A stretch of DNA of 64,000 nt from contig NZ_QKYK01000009.1 in assembly GCF_003426815.1 (NCBI RefSeq), positions 62,001-126,000 on the forward strand. Direction: 5' to 3'. The translations under genes were made by a program, and so were the position numbers. The stretch comes from Desertimonas flava (GTDB lineage Bacteria > Actinomycetota > Acidimicrobiia > Acidimicrobiales > Ilumatobacteraceae). The notes below the pieces were generated by a model. The model made no database searches, was not told the origin of the DNA, and saw only the letters and a program-made list of their open reading frames with translations. Position 1 is the stretch's first letter, and each line of letters opens with the position of its first letter. This document shows positions 8,396 through 17,472 of this stretch, piece after piece.

Positions 8396-9507
8396 CGTGT
8401 CGCTCCCGTCGATCGGGCGGGGGCCACGTCGAGGGCGATGGCCAAGGCGGCGAGGAACCGGTCGTTCTCGGCGGGCAGGCCGATGGTGACCCGTAGGCAT
8501 CCATCGAGCCGCCCCCAGCCACTGCAGTCCCGGACGAGCACGCCCTGGTCGACCAGCGACTTCCAGACGGCGACGGCATCGTGGTCGGCCAGGCGGAACA
8601 ACACGAAGTTCGCTCCCGAAGGGAACACCTCGACGCCGAGGTCCGACAGGCCGACCGTGACCCGGCCCCGCTCCTCGACCAGCTGGCTCACCCGGCGTTC
8701 CATGTCATCGACGTACCGGAGCGCCAGCCGGCCGGCGAGCTGCTTGGCCGCGTCGAGATGGTACGGCAGCACCACCTTCTCGAGTTGGGCGACCACCCAC
8801 GACGGCCCGACGAGATAGCCGAGGCGAGCGGCCGCCATGCTCCACGTCTTGGAGAACGTGCGGGTGACCACCAGCGGGCGGTCCTCGGCGACGCGCTCGA
8901 GCGCCGACCAGCTGGAGAACTGCGCGTACGCCTCGTCGACCACCACCAGGCCCGGGGCCGTCTCGACGACGGCGTCGAGCACCTCCGGGGATTCGACCAT
9001 GCCCGTCGGGTTGTTCGGCGAGCAGACGAACGTCACCGCCGGCTGGGCCTCGGTGACGACCTGGCGGACCTCGTCGATATCGAGCGTGAAGTCCTCGTTG
9101 CGCTGCCCGGCGACGACGGTCGCTCCGGTGATCCGGGCGATCTGGGCGTGCATCTGGTACGTCGGCTCGAACACGACGACGGTGCGCCCCGGACCGGCGT
9201 ACGCGAGCAGGAGGGTCTGCAACACCTCGTTCGACCCGTTGGCGGCGAACACCTGCCCCACGTCGACGCCGTGCCAGCCGGCGATCGCCGCCCGGAGCTC
9301 GGTGGCCGCACGGTCGGGATAGCGGTTCCACGCCAGGTCGGCCAGCTGCGCCCGATAGTCGTCGAGCCATGCGGGCGGTGGGGCGAACGGCGACTCGTTG
9401 GTGTTGAGCCGCACATCCACGTCGACCTGGGCCGAGTGATACCCCTCGAGCGCTCGGAAATCGTCTCGGACGGCAACCAGGTCAGGGGTCGCGGGCTCGC
9501 GGTTCAC
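8392..9507 (-). CDS. hisC: histidinol-phosphate aminotransferase
   Basis: 371-residue class I/II PLP aminotransferase. Motifs: RLNTNESPFAPP at the N-terminus, the FAANGSNEVLQTL cofactor loop, VCSPNNPTGM, VVVDEAYAQF (the Asp that binds the pyridine nitrogen) and the PLP lysine in TRTFSKTWSMAAARLGY. It transaminates imidazole acetol phosphate with glutamate. The start is the GTG giving VNREPATPDLVAVRDDF; the open frame continues upstream through a divergent promoter region and is not used. It is the first gene of hisC-B-H-A-F; hisD, hisG, hisIE and hisN are not in the window. Confidence 0.94.
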   Translation of the reverse strand: MNREPATPDLVAVRDDFRALEGYHSAQVDVDVRLNTNESPFAPPPAWLDDYRAQLADLAWNRYPDRAATELRAAIAGWHGVDVGQVFAANGSNEVLQTLLLAYAGPGRTVVVFEPTYQMHAQIARITGATVVAGQRNEDFTLDIDEVRQVVTEAQPAVTFVCSPNNPTGMVESPEVLDAVVETAPGLVVVDEAYAQFSSWSALERVAEDRPLVVTRTFSKTWSMAAARLGYLVGPSWVVAQLEKVVLPYHLDAAKQLAGRLALRYVDDMERRVSQLVEERGRVTVGLSDLGVEVFPSGANFVLFRLADHDAVAVWKSLVDQGVLVRDCSGWGRLDGCLRVTIGLPAENDRFLAALAIALDVAPARSTGATR

Positions 9508-9559
9508 GGGGGCGACGATAACGGCCGCGTAGGATCGCCACCCGTATGAGTAACGCCAC

Positions 9560-9757
9560 ATGAACAGCACCACGGCGGCCGAACTGGCCGCGGCAGCCGA
9601 GGCGATCAACGGCTACCAGCGCCGGATCGGGCGGCTGGCGGCGACGACACCCGGGGACGAGGCCGACCTGCTGACGGCGATCTACGAGGCCGAGCGGGCG
9701 CTCGGCGTCGCCGAGAAGTCGATCCGTCGTGCGGTTCGTCTGGCGAGCAAGCGTTGA
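9560..9757 (+). CDS. small helical hypothetical protein
   Basis: 65 residues, ATG start, divergent from hisC with a 52-nt gap. The sequence is Ala-rich and amphipathic ([20 protein letters not shown] at the start, ALGVAEKSIRRAVRLASKR at the end), predicting two helices and a basic C-terminus. No signal peptide, cysteine or known motif. Codon use is strongly GC3-biased like the neighbours, which supports a real gene. Function unknown; a coiled-coil or nucleic-acid-associated small protein would fit, but that is a guess. Confidence 0.55.
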   Translation: MNSTTAAELAAAAEAINGYQRRIGRLAATTPGDEADLLTAIYEAERALGVAEKSIRRAVRLASKR

Positions 9758-9873
9758 AGCGACTACTGGTCGCCACGATCCCGAAAATGACGCCCTTGAC
9801 CAGCGAAGCTTGACACCACAAGTATCGGTCCGTATTGGAGTGAATGGGAGCGGAGGCGTGGACAGGTGGAAGC

Positions 9874-10010
9874 TTCACATACAGGCGCTTCCGTGTTATC
9901 CTTGGTTCGACCAACCAGGTTTCCGCCACCTGGATTGCTGCGTAGTCGGGATCCGCCGCCCGACAGAGCACGGAACGACGGCCTCTTCGTGAGGCCGTCG
10001 TTCTGCGTTT
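9874..10010 (+). ncRNA. candidate structured small RNA with own promoter and terminator
   Basis: In the 316-nt gap before mshD a promoter-like pair TTCACA (9874-9879) and TATCCT (9897-9902), 17 nt apart, is followed by three perfect stems: CCAGGT/ACCTGG (9915-9933), GTCGGG/CCCGAC (9945-9964), and a 12-bp stem AACGACGGCCTC/GAGGCCGTCGTT with loop TTCGT (9974-10002) followed by CTGCGTTTTGC, like an intrinsic terminator. A second -35-like TTGACA with 17-nt spacing lies upstream at 9810. Predicted product about 100 nt. It resembles no RNA family I can name. It could also be a leader or attenuator for mshD. Confidence 0.4.
9974..10010 (+). terminator. intrinsic terminator-like hairpin upstream of mshD
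   Basis: Perfect 12-bp GC-rich stem with a 5-nt loop, then TTCTGCGTTTT. It would end any plus-strand transcript from the small ORF at 9560 or from the candidate RNA, so mshD probably has its own promoter in the 60 nt that remain. Confidence 0.6.
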
Positions 10011-10073
10011 TGCAGCGATCACCAGGCGCCGACGCGGGTGCTGCAGCGACACCCGATCGGTACTGTCGTGGCC

Positions 10074-10934
10074 ATGAACTCGGTGCCGTCGGTCATCGCC
10101 CGCGCCGCCCTCGCCGATGGGTTCGAGCCGCTCTCCGATCAGCTCGCCGCCGACATCCGCGACGGTGTCGGCACCACCATCGCCGACGAGGGCGGCTTCG
10201 TGCACGTGTCGCCGCGTGCAGACGCCTGGACGATGCAGGTGGTCGTCGATCCACCGGCGCGCACGCCCGACCGTGTCGTCGACCGACGGCTCGTCGCCCA
10301 AGCCCTCGAGCACGTCGCCGCGGCCGGTGGGGGGCGCCTCGACTGGTGGGTCGCCCAGCCGGCGGATGCCGACGACGACGTCGCCGCGTCGGCGGGATTC
10401 ACCGTCGGACGAACACTGCACCAGATGCGTCGCCCCCTGCCCGCCGACGAGCGAGCGTCGGTCGTGACGAGGCCGTTCCGCGTCGGCGTCGACGATGCCG
10501 CGTGGGTGACCGTGAACAACCGGGCGTTCGACGGGCACCCGGAGCAGGGCAACTGGACGGTCGAGACGCTCCGGCAGCGCCGTGACGTCGACTGGTTCGA
10601 CCCCGACGGCTTCCGCATCCACGAGGTCGACGGTCGCATCGCCGCGTTCTGCTGGACCAAGGTCCACCCGCCCGCTGCGGGCGAGCGCGACGGGGAGATC
10701 TACGTGATCGGGGTCGACCCGGACTTCCAGGGCCGTGGCCTCGGGCGCCAGCTCACCCTCGCCGGCCTCGACTGGCTGTCCGACCACGGCATCGTGAGCG
10801 GCCTGCTCTACGTCGACGGCGACAACGCCGCGGCGCTGGGCCTCTACCACGCGCTCGGCTTCACCATCAGCCGCACCGACCGGGCCTACGTCGTCGACGT
10901 GCCCGCCCCCGACGCCGAAAGGACACCGTCGTGA
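10074..10934 (+). CDS. mshD: mycothiol synthase (acetyltransferase)
   Basis: 286 residues with two GNAT domains. It acetylates Cys-GlcN-Ins to mycothiol, the low-molecular-weight thiol of Actinobacteria, so it is also a lineage marker. The C-terminal active domain has FRIHEVDGRIAAFCWTKVH, the acetyl-CoA loop VIGVDPDFQGRGLGRQL (Q/RxxGxG/A) and GLLYVDGDNAAALGLYHALG, all close to MshD. The N-terminal GNAT domain is degenerate, as in the family. ATG chosen; a GTG two codons upstream and another 36 nt upstream are in frame. The stop overlaps the pepF start (GTGA). Confidence 0.93.
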   Translation: MNSVPSVIARAALADGFEPLSDQLAADIRDGVGTTIADEGGFVHVSPRADAWTMQVVVDPPARTPDRVVDRRLVAQALEHVAAAGGGRLDWWVAQPADADDDVAASAGFTVGRTLHQMRRPLPADERASVVTRPFRVGVDDAAWVTVNNRAFDGHPEQGNWTVETLRQRRDVDWFDPDGFRIHEVDGRIAAFCWTKVHPPAAGERDGEIYVIGVDPDFQGRGLGRQLTLAGLDWLSDHGIVSGLLYVDGDNAAALGLYHALGFTISRTDRAYVVDVPAPDAERTPS

Positions 10935-12790
10935 CCGACACGATCGACGCCACCACCCTCCCACGTTGGAGCGTCAGCGACGTCCACGACTCGCTCGACG
11001 CCCGAACGTTCGTCGACGCCATGGAGCAGTTGCGGGCGGGGGCCGACCGGGCCGTGGCCGCGTTCGACGAGCACGACATCCGGGCCACGGCTCCGCGCAC
11101 GGCGACGGCCGACGACGGCGCCGCGGCCGACGCGGCGATCGCCGCCTACAACGACGTTGCTGCGCAGGCCCGTGTGCTGTGGTCGTACATCTACGCCACG
11201 GTCAGCACGGACAGCCGCGACGAGCGAGCGCAGGCGGCGCTGAGCGAGCTGGAGTCGATCGACGCCGACGTGACGCCGTTGCTGGCCCGCCTGGCCGATT
11301 GGGTTCGAGCGATCCACGGCGGTGACGGCGGACCGGCCGCCCTCGAGGCCGTGAGTGAGCTGGCGGCCGATCACGCCGGCCCGCTGCTCCGCCTCGCCGA
11401 GCGCTCGACCCACCAGATGTCGGAGCGCGAGGAGAACCTCTACGCCGAGCTGGCCCAGACGGGACCGAGTGCGTGGTCGCGGCTGCAGCGCGACATCACC
11501 TCGCAGCTGGCCGCCGACGTGCGGTTCCCGGACGGCACCAACGAGCGCCTGCCCTTCCCGGCCGTGCGCGGCCTGGCCAGCCACAGCGACCCGGCGATCC
11601 GGCGCGCCGCCCTGTCCGCCGAACTGGAGGCCTGCCCCACGGTGGCCCTGCCCTGCGCGGCCGCCCTCAACGCGATCAAGGGCGACGCCAACGCGGTGAA
11701 TCGCCGCCGCGGGTGGGCCTCACCGCTCGACGCGTCGCTGTTCGCCAACGCCGTGAGCCGGTCGACGTTCGACGCGATGCAGTCCGCGGTCGTCGGCTCG
11801 CTGCCCGACTTCCGCCGCTGGATGCGGACCAAGGCCCGCCTCCACAGCACCCCCACCGGGAACGGCCTGCATTGGGCCGACCTGATGGCGCCGGCCCCGG
11901 TCGCCTCCGGTGAGATCACGTGGGACGAGGGCATCGACATCGTCCGCGGCGCGTTCTCGTCCTACGGTCCACAGCTCGGGGCCATCGTCGACCGAGCACT
12001 CGACGAGCGGTGGATCGACGCCGAACCGCGCGACGGAAAGCAGGGAGGAGCGTTCTGCATGCCGTTCGTCGGTGGCCGCTCGCTCGTCCTGCTCAACTGG
12101 TCGGGCAGCGCGGAGTCGGCGCAGACGACCGCCCACGAGCTCGGCCACGCCTACCACAACACGACGCTCTCGGAGCGCACGGCGTTGCAGCGGCGGCTGC
12201 CGATGGCCCTGGCGGAGACGGCCTCGATCTTCTGCGAGACCCTGGTGGTGGAGGAGGGCCTCTCCCGGCTGGAAGGCGCCGAACGGCTCGCCCTGCTCGA
12301 CGTCGACCTCGTCGGCGCCAATCAGGTGGTCGTCGACATCCACAGCCGCTTCCTGTTCGAGACGGCCGTGTTCGAGCGGCGCGCCAAGCGCACGCTCGGG
12401 GTCCGCGAGTTCGACGAGCTGATGCTCGCCGCCCAGGCCGAGGCCTACGGCGACGGCCTCGACCAGGACACGGCGCACCCCCACATGTGGCTCGTCAAGA
12501 GCCACTACTACGGGAGCCACTACTACAACTGGCCGTACACGTACGGCCTCCTGTTCGGTCTCGGCCTGTTCGCTCGGTACCGGGAAGACCCCGAGCGCTT
12601 CCGTTCGGGCTACGAGACGCTGCTGTCGCGGGCTGGCATGGACACGGCCGAGGAGCTCGGCGCGGCGTTCGAGCTCGACGTGACCAGCGAGGGATTCTGG
12701 GAAGCGAGCATCGACGTCCTCCGCGGTCGCATCGCCGACTACGAGCACCTCGCCGGCGAGTTCATCGCCGCGGAGTCCGAGCGGCCGTGA
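10931..12790 (+). CDS. pepF: M3 family oligoendopeptidase (PepF-like)
   Basis: 619 residues, the usual size for oligoendopeptidase F. A cytosolic zinc peptidase that cleaves short peptides. The zinc site is AHELGHAYHN with His402 and His406, and the downstream third ligand lies in the ETASIFCETLVVEE stretch about 25 residues later. The C-terminal HMWLVKSHYYGSHYYNWPY is characteristic of the M3B subfamily. The GTG start overlaps the mshD stop and its own TGA overlaps the rlmN GTG, so mshD-pepF-rlmN are translated as a coupled set. No signal peptide. Confidence 0.93.
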   Translation: MTDTIDATTLPRWSVSDVHDSLDARTFVDAMEQLRAGADRAVAAFDEHDIRATAPRTATADDGAAADAAIAAYNDVAAQARVLWSYIYATVSTDSRDERAQAALSELESIDADVTPLLARLADWVRAIHGGDGGPAALEAVSELAADHAGPLLRLAERSTHQMSEREENLYAELAQTGPSAWSRLQRDITSQLAADVRFPDGTNERLPFPAVRGLASHSDPAIRRAALSAELEACPTVALPCAAALNAIKGDANAVNRRRGWASPLDASLFANAVSRSTFDAMQSAVVGSLPDFRRWMRTKARLHSTPTGNGLHWADLMAPAPVASGEITWDEGIDIVRGAFSSYGPQLGAIVDRALDERWIDAEPRDGKQGGAFCMPFVGGRSLVLLNWSGSAESAQTTAHELGHAYHNTTLSERTALQRRLPMALAETASIFCETLVVEEGLSRLEGAERLALLDVDLVGANQVVVDIHSRFLFETAVFERRAKRTLGVREFDELMLAAQAEAYGDGLDQDTAHPHMWLVKSHYYGSHYYNWPYTYGLLFGLGLFARYREDPERFRSGYETLLSRAGMDTAEELGAAFELDVTSEGFWEASIDVLRGRIADYEHLAGEFIAAESERP

Positions 12791-13971
12791 GCGAGACGTC
12801 CGTGGCGATCGGTCGGCGTCCTGGCGCGCCGACGCGCTACGGCGTCACCCGCGACGACCTCGGCGAACTGCTGGCATCCGAGGGTCAGCCGCGCTATCGC
12901 GCCGATCAGGTCTGGCGCGGCCTGTACGAGCAGCTGGTGGGGCCGGCGGCGATAACCAACCTGCCGGCGGCCTTGCGGACCCGCCTCGAGGCGCTCCTCC
13001 CCCTCGCCCTGGAGCCGGTCACCGAGTCGGTCGCCGACGACGGCGAGACGGTGAAGTTCCTGTCGCGGGTGGCCGGCGGGTACGAGGTGGAGACCGTCTT
13101 GATGCTCTACCCCGATCGGGCCACGGTGTGTGTGTCGAGCCAGGCCGGCTGTGCCATGGGGTGCGGGTTCTGCGCCACCGGGCAGGCGGGCTTCGATCGG
13201 CACCTGACCACGGGCGAGATCGTCGAGCAGGCGGTCACCGCGGCGGCCCGGGCCAAAGCGGCCGGCCGCCGGCTCAGCAACGTGGTGTTCATGGGCATGG
13301 GAGAACCGCTGGCCAACGAAACGGCGATGTGGCCGGCCGTCGAGCGGCTCCACGGGGATCTCGGCCTGTCGGCGCGGCACCTCACCGTCTCGACGGTCGG
13401 CATCGTGCCCGGCATCCGCCGGCTCACCGAACGCCCCCTGCCGGTGACGCTGGCCGTGAGCCTCCATGCGGCCAACGACGGCCTGCGCGACGAACTGGTG
13501 CCCATCAACCGGCGTTACCCGATCGACGCCTTGCTCGACGCCTGCCAGGGCTACCTGGCCGCCCACGGGCGCCGGATGAGCTTCGAGTGGGCGATGATCG
13601 ACGGCGTCAACGACCGCCCGTCCGATGCGGTGGAGCTGGCGTCGTTGTGCCGGCGGCTACGCCCTGCGGCCCATGTCAACCTGATCCCCCTCAATCCGAC
13701 ACCAGGCTGGCCGACGACGGGGTCGCCGCTCGCCCGCGTTCGTGACTTCCGCGATCATCTCGAGTCGCTCGGGGTGCAGGCCACGGTGCGGCGCAATCGC
13801 GGCACCGACATCGATGCGGCGTGCGGGCAGCTTGCTGCCCGCCATCGGGAGGGGCAGCTTGCTGCCCGCCATCGGGAGGGGCAGCTTGCTGCCCGCCATC
13901 GGGAGGGGCAGCTTGCTGCCCGCCATCGGGAGGACGGGAGCCGGGATCAGCAGCCGGCGGCGCGAACGTAG
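12787..13971 (+). CDS. rlmN: 23S rRNA (A2503-C2)/tRNA (A37-C2) methyltransferase RlmN with repeat-extended C-terminus
   Basis: 394 residues; radical-SAM enzyme that methylates C2 of A2503 in 23S rRNA and A37 in some tRNAs. The 4Fe-4S cluster motif is Cys122-Cys126-Cys129 ([16 protein letters not shown]). The two mechanistic cysteines are Cys115 (TVCVSSQ) and Cys346 (DIDAACGQL). After Cys346 the normal short tail is replaced by four in-frame copies of GQLAARHRE (the last one truncated into DG) encoded by a 27-nt tandem repeat, so the protein is about 40 residues longer than usual. The start overlaps the pepF stop. The last 25 nt overlap the convergent M23 peptidase gene. Confidence 0.94.
   Translation: MSETSVAIGRRPGAPTRYGVTRDDLGELLASEGQPRYRADQVWRGLYEQLVGPAAITNLPAALRTRLEALLPLALEPVTESVADDGETVKFLSRVAGGYEVETVLMLYPDRATVCVSSQAGCAMGCGFCATGQAGFDRHLTTGEIVEQAVTAAARAKAAGRRLSNVVFMGMGEPLANETAMWPAVERLHGDLGLSARHLTVSTVGIVPGIRRLTERPLPVTLAVSLHAANDGLRDELVPINRRYPIDALLDACQGYLAAHGRRMSFEWAMIDGVNDRPSDAVELASLCRRLRPAAHVNLIPLNPTPGWPTTGSPLARVRDFRDHLESLGVQATVRRNRGTDIDAACGQLAARHREGQLAARHREGQLAARHREGQLAARHREDGSRDQQPAART
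13828..13933. repeat. 27-nt tandem repeat, four units, inside the rlmN 3' end
   Basis: Three full 27-nt units and one of 25 nt, virtually identical, starting CAGCTTGCTGCCCGCC. Being a multiple of three, it keeps the rlmN frame and adds GQLAARHRE units. Identity between units implies recent expansion, so the copy number may vary between strains. Confidence 0.95.
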
Positions 13972-15335
13972 GGATAGGGGTTGACGGCGGCGCCGCCACC
14001 GGGGTGCACCTCGAAGTGCAGGTGGTTGGTGCCGTTGGCGTTCCCGGTGGCGCCCACGTAGCCGATCACCTCGCCCTGTGAGACGCTGCGGCTCGAGCCG
14101 GCGAAGCTGCTCAGGTGGGCGTAGAAGTAGCGGGTGCCGTTGTTGCCCGACAGCCACACGGAATTGCCACCGAGATTGGTCTGCTTGAACTGCACGCTGC
14201 CGCTGACCACCGCCACGAGCGGCGTGCCCGACGGCGAGATGAGGTCGACGCCCTGGTGGCTACGACCGCCCGACCGCGAGGCGCCCCAGGTGTCGCTGTA
14301 CGCCCGAGGCCCGTTGACCGGGCACACCATTCCGCCGGTGGCCGGCGGCGGCGACGTCGCCGGCGGGGGCGTCGTGGTGCCCCCGCCGCCCGATCCACCA
14401 CCACCACCACCGGATCCGCCGCCGTTGTTGCCGGGGGAGGGCGGGTTCGGGCGAGGCGTCGTGCCGGGCGTCGGTGCGGCCGGCCGATCGGCTCCGTCGT
14501 CGGGCGGTGCCGTGGTCCCCGCCTGTGGCGTCTGCTGCTGTTGTTGCTGTTGCTGCGGCTGCTGCTGTTCTTGCTGCTGCTGTTGCGCCCGCTGCTCGGC
14601 CTCGCGCGCCTGCTGGGCGGCCGCCGCTTCGGCCGCAGCCTGTTGCTGGCGAAGCTCTTCGGCGCGGCGGGCCTCGAGGATGAGCCGCACCCGCTCGTCC
14701 TCCAGCCGCTGCTGCTCGATCTCCTGCAACCGCACGACCTCGGCCTCGGCGTCCTCCTGCGCCTGATCGAACGCTTCGCGTTGGCGCTCGACCTCGGCCT
14801 GCTTGGCGTCGAGCGCCTCTTGCGCCTCCTCCAGTTCCTGCTGGGTGTCGGCGAAGTCGTCGAGGGCGGTGGTCGAGCTGCTCGTAGCCGCGGCGACGAA
14901 CTCGGCGGCGACGAGCCGATCGGTGGATTGGCCCGGACCGGTGAGCAGGTCGAGCCCCCCACCGGAACCGGCGGACATGAACTGCGACACGGCGATGTCC
15001 TCCACCTGGCTGCGCAGCGCCTCGACCTCGGCCAGGAGCTCGTCGCGTCGGCTGGTGAGCTCGGTGGCGTCCTCCTCGAGGTTCTCCAGCTCGACCTCGG
15101 CATCGACGACCGCTGCCGCGGCCGCATTGGCCCGTCCCCGGGCGGCTTCGATCTCGGCCGCCGCCCTGGCGGCGGCCTCCTCGTCCGGGCCGCTGGCCCG
15201 AGCCGACGCGGCGAATGAGGCCGTCGAGGCCGACACCACCAAAAGGGCGGTGACCGACATGAGGCGAGTCCGACCGGCCCTGCTCCTGCGCACGGGACCC
15301 GACTCTAGCGGATGTTGCAGTTCGGTGACGATCAT
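13947..15335 (-). CDS. secreted coiled-coil M23 peptidase (LytM/EnvC-like)
   Basis: 462 residues. The N-terminus has a basic stretch ([11 protein letters not shown]) and a hydrophobic signal segment ([21 protein letters not shown]), so it is exported; the ATG at its front could be internal Met26. Residues about 50-260 are a Glu/Ala/Gln-rich coiled coil ending in a poly-Gln run, followed by a Pro/Gly/Thr-rich linker. The C-terminal M23 domain carries zinc and catalytic motifs [17 protein letters not shown] and [10 protein letters not shown]. This architecture matches EnvC/RipA-type regulators or hydrolases of septal peptidoglycan that work with FtsEX; those genes are not here. The 3' end overlaps rlmN by 25 nt, tail to tail. 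Confidence 0.9.
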   Translation of the reverse strand: MIVTELQHPLESGPVRRSRAGRTRLMSVTALLVVSASTASFAASARASGPDEEAAARAAAEIEAARGRANAAAAAVVDAEVELENLEEDATELTSRRDELLAEVEALRSQVEDIAVSQFMSAGSGGGLDLLTGPGQSTDRLVAAEFVAAATSSSTTALDDFADTQQELEEAQEALDAKQAEVERQREAFDQAQEDAEAEVVRLQEIEQQRLEDERVRLILEARRAEELRQQQAAAEAAAAQQAREAEQRAQQQQQEQQQPQQQQQQQQTPQAGTTAPPDDGADRPAAPTPGTTPRPNPPSPGNNGGGSGGGGGGSGGGGTTTPPPATSPPPATGGMVCPVNGPRAYSDTWGASRSGGRSHQGVDLISPSGTPLVAVVSGSVQFKQTNLGGNSVWLSGNNGTRYFYAHLSSFAGSSRSVSQGEVIGYVGATGNANGTNHLHFEVHPGGGAAVNPYPYVRAAGC

Positions 15336-15412
15336 GCTGCGGTCTCCGAACGCGGAGACGGCGGCGAGCCGGCTTGGGGAACCGCTGTGGTCAGCCAGCA
15401 GACTGGTCGCCG

Positions 15413-16273
15413 ATGACCGACCGCCCCGCCGACGACCAGCCCCACCCGGCGCTCCTCCTCGAACACGTCCGGCTCGTCCGCGACGCCACGACGATCCTCG
15501 ACGACGTCTCCCTCGCCGTGTACCCCGGGCAGCGCTGGCTGGTGCTGGGCGCCAACGGCTGCGGGAAGACGTCCCTGCTGCGGATCGCCGGCCTCTACGA
15601 CCACCCCACCTCGGGGACGGTCGACGTCCTCGGTGAGCGGCTGGGCCGGACCGACGTGCGGGTCTTGCGCCGCCGCATCGGGTTCGTGTCGGCCGCCCTC
15701 GCCGATCAGCTGCGCCTCGGGCTGTCGGGCCTCGACATCGTCCGCACAGCCCGGTACGCGGCGCTCGAGCCGTGGTGGCACACCTACACCGTGGCCGACG
15801 ATCGCCGGGCCCTCGACTGCCTCGATCGGATGGGCGTGGCGCGCCTGGCCGATCGCCCCCTCGCCACGATGTCCTCCGGCGAGCGCACCCGGGTCCTCCT
15901 GGCCCGCAGCCTCATGAACGACCCGGCGATCGTGCTGCTCGACGAACCGGCGTCGGGGCTCGACCTCGCCGGGCGCGAGCAACTGGTCGACGCCCTCGAC
16001 GACCTCGCCGCCGATCCCTCGGCACCGCCGTTCGTGATGGTGAGCCACCACGTCGAGGACGTCCCGACGAACCTGACGCATGCGATGCTCCTGCGTGAGG
16101 GACGCGTGCTGGCCGCCGGTGATGTCGCCGAGGTGGTGACCGCCGAGCGCCTGACCGCGTGCTTCGGGCTGGAGATCTGCATCGAGCGCCGGGCCAACGG
16201 CCGATTCAGTGCGTGGTCGCCTCGCCCGACACGGGCGGTGGTGCCGGATCCGATTCCGGCGGCGGCGGACTGA
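15413..16273 (+). CDS. ABC transporter ATP-binding protein (ModF/iron-complex-like)
   Basis: 286 residues, ATG start (MTDRPADDQ). A single nucleotide-binding domain: Walker [13 protein letters not shown], signature [15 protein letters not shown], Walker [18 protein letters not shown], switch His in [10 protein letters not shown]. The signature reads SSGE rather than SGGQ. The set of features ([23 protein letters not shown]) resembles orphan ATPases related to ModF or YlmA. No permease or binding protein is adjacent, so the partner is unknown. Divergent from the M23 peptidase; its 3' end overlaps the SRPBCC gene by 68 nt tail to tail. Confidence 0.85.
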   Translation: MTDRPADDQPHPALLLEHVRLVRDATTILDDVSLAVYPGQRWLVLGANGCGKTSLLRIAGLYDHPTSGTVDVLGERLGRTDVRVLRRRIGFVSAALADQLRLGLSGLDIVRTARYAALEPWWHTYTVADDRRALDCLDRMGVARLADRPLATMSSGERTRVLLARSLMNDPAIVLLDEPASGLDLAGREQLVDALDDLAADPSAPPFVMVSHHVEDVPTNLTHAMLLREGRVLAAGDVAEVVTAERLTACFGLEICIERRANGRFSAWSPRPTRAVVPDPIPAAAD

Positions 16274-16727
16274 CGCCGAGCCCGCTGTCGCCGGCCAGGA
16301 GCTCGTTGAGCGCCCTCGTGGCCCGGCGGATCTCGTCGTCGAGAATGCGGCCGAGCACGGTCCGGCTCCACAGCTGACCGGAGTACTCGAGGGCCATCGT
16401 CATCGACGCCCCGCTGTCGGCCCCCTCGATGGTGGCGTCGAGGATCCACGCCGCATGGTCGCGCTCGTCGGGCTGGATGCGCTCGAACCGCGCCCGACGC
16501 CCCGGCTCGAACTGCGTCCGCACCATGCGCAGCTGCTTCGACCGGGTGAAGGGCCCGACCCGGGCCCGCAACTCGACCCACCACGCGGCTCGGCCCTCGT
16601 CGGGCTCGAGCTCGGTGGCGCGGTGCACCAGCCTCATCCAGGGCGGATACCGGTCGAGCGACTCGACCTGGGCGAACAGCCACGCCGGCTCCGCGCCGTG
16701 GATCACTTCGGTGACGACGGTTCTCAT
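16206..16727 (-). CDS. SRPBCC (polyketide cyclase/dehydrase-like) family protein
   Basis: 173 residues with the START-like SRPBCC fold: N-terminal MRTVVTEVIHGAEPAWLFAQ (strand and helix), then WWVELRARVGPF, RARFERIQPDE and ALEYSGQLW strands and a long C-terminal helix IRRATRALNELLAG. Such proteins bind small hydrophobic ligands; no catalytic residue can be named. A Pro/Ser-rich tail of about 25 residues follows. It lies 10 nt after the DUF3499 gene and is surely co-transcribed. The family is common beside DUF3499 genes in actinobacteria, as far as I recall. The 3' end overlaps the convergent ABC gene. Confidence 0.75.
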   Translation of the reverse strand: MRTVVTEVIHGAEPAWLFAQVESLDRYPPWMRLVHRATELEPDEGRAAWWVELRARVGPFTRSKQLRMVRTQFEPGRRARFERIQPDERDHAAWILDATIEGADSGASMTMALEYSGQLWSRTVLGRILDDEIRRATRALNELLAGDSGLGVSPPPPESDPAPPPVSGEATTH

Positions 16728-16737
16728 CGGTGGATAC

Positions 16738-17376
16738 TCAGCGGGGACGGCCGCGGCCGGTCGAGCGGCGGCCCGTTCGCTGGCCGGTGAAGGCGCGCGA
16801 CAGCAGCGGCGAGGTGGCGTCGAGCACCCCGCCGAGGTCATCGGTCTCGTCGAAGTCGGGTTTCCACGGGATCGCCACGGTGGCGTCGGGGTCGTCGACG
16901 GACGCCGCCGCCAGTCCCGTGACCTCGGCCACGGTGCGCTCCGGGTCGGGCACCGGCTGCTCGTCGTCCGAGGTCGGCGGGCGGCCCGCCGCGGCGGGAG
17001 CGGTCGCTCGCGAAGCTGCCGACGGTGGCTCCGCCTCCTCGAGCGACAGCTGCACCTCGGGCTCGGCCGCGGTGGCGGGCACCCCGTCGGGCGTTCGAGC
17101 CGACCGTGGCTTGCGCGGTGACCCCTTGCGTGCCGGCACCCGGCGGGCCGGGCGTGGCGAGCGGAACAGGCGCGGGGTGGGGTCGCGTGCATCGTCGAGC
17201 GACCAGCCGATCGGCACGACCATGGCGTCGGCGTGGCGCAGGCAGAGGACACCGGCGCGGTTCCGGTCTGCCGACGGGTCGATCGGGATGAGCCAGACGA
17301 GGAGGCGGTCGGCGTCGAACCCGTACGCGATGGCGCCGGGCTCGGAGCACGCCGGGCGTTCGCACAACCTCGTCAT
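16738..17376 (-). CDS. DUF3499-family zinc-ribbon-like protein
   Basis: 212 residues. The N-terminal 60 residues carry Cys5 and Cys10 (LCERPACSEPG) and a Cys45-x2-His48 pair (VLCLRHADA), matching the actinobacterial DUF3499 pattern, probably a zinc site. The rest is low-complexity, Pro/Ala/Arg/Glu-rich and probably disordered, with a short ordered end (IPWKPDFDETDDLGGVLDA). Function unknown. The ATG is clear. Leads a two-gene unit with the SRPBCC gene; divergent from thrH. Confidence 0.75.
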   Translation of the reverse strand: MTRLCERPACSEPGAIAYGFDADRLLVWLIPIDPSADRNRAGVLCLRHADAMVVPIGWSLDDARDPTPRLFRSPRPARRVPARKGSPRKPRSARTPDGVPATAAEPEVQLSLEEAEPPSAASRATAPAAAGRPPTSDDEQPVPDPERTVAEVTGLAAASVDDPDATVAIPWKPDFDETDDLGGVLDATSPLLSRAFTGQRTGRRSTGRGRPR

Positions 17377-17472
17377 TGCTGCTCAATCTAGACCGCGGCT
17401 CAGGTCGTCCCTGGTACATCGGCTGGTGTGCGTTGGCGCCGGGCGGTGCCCGGCGACGAGAATGGCACCCCT

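Noticed and set aside
13828-13933. 27-nt repeats considered as a CRISPR array
   Set aside because: Units are directly joined without spacers and continue the rlmN frame.
12700-13971. Possible PepF-RlmN fusion suggested by a frame open across both genes
   Set aside because: The RlmN frame differs from the PepF frame; upstream part is a shadow of pepF and the GTGA overlap explains the layout.
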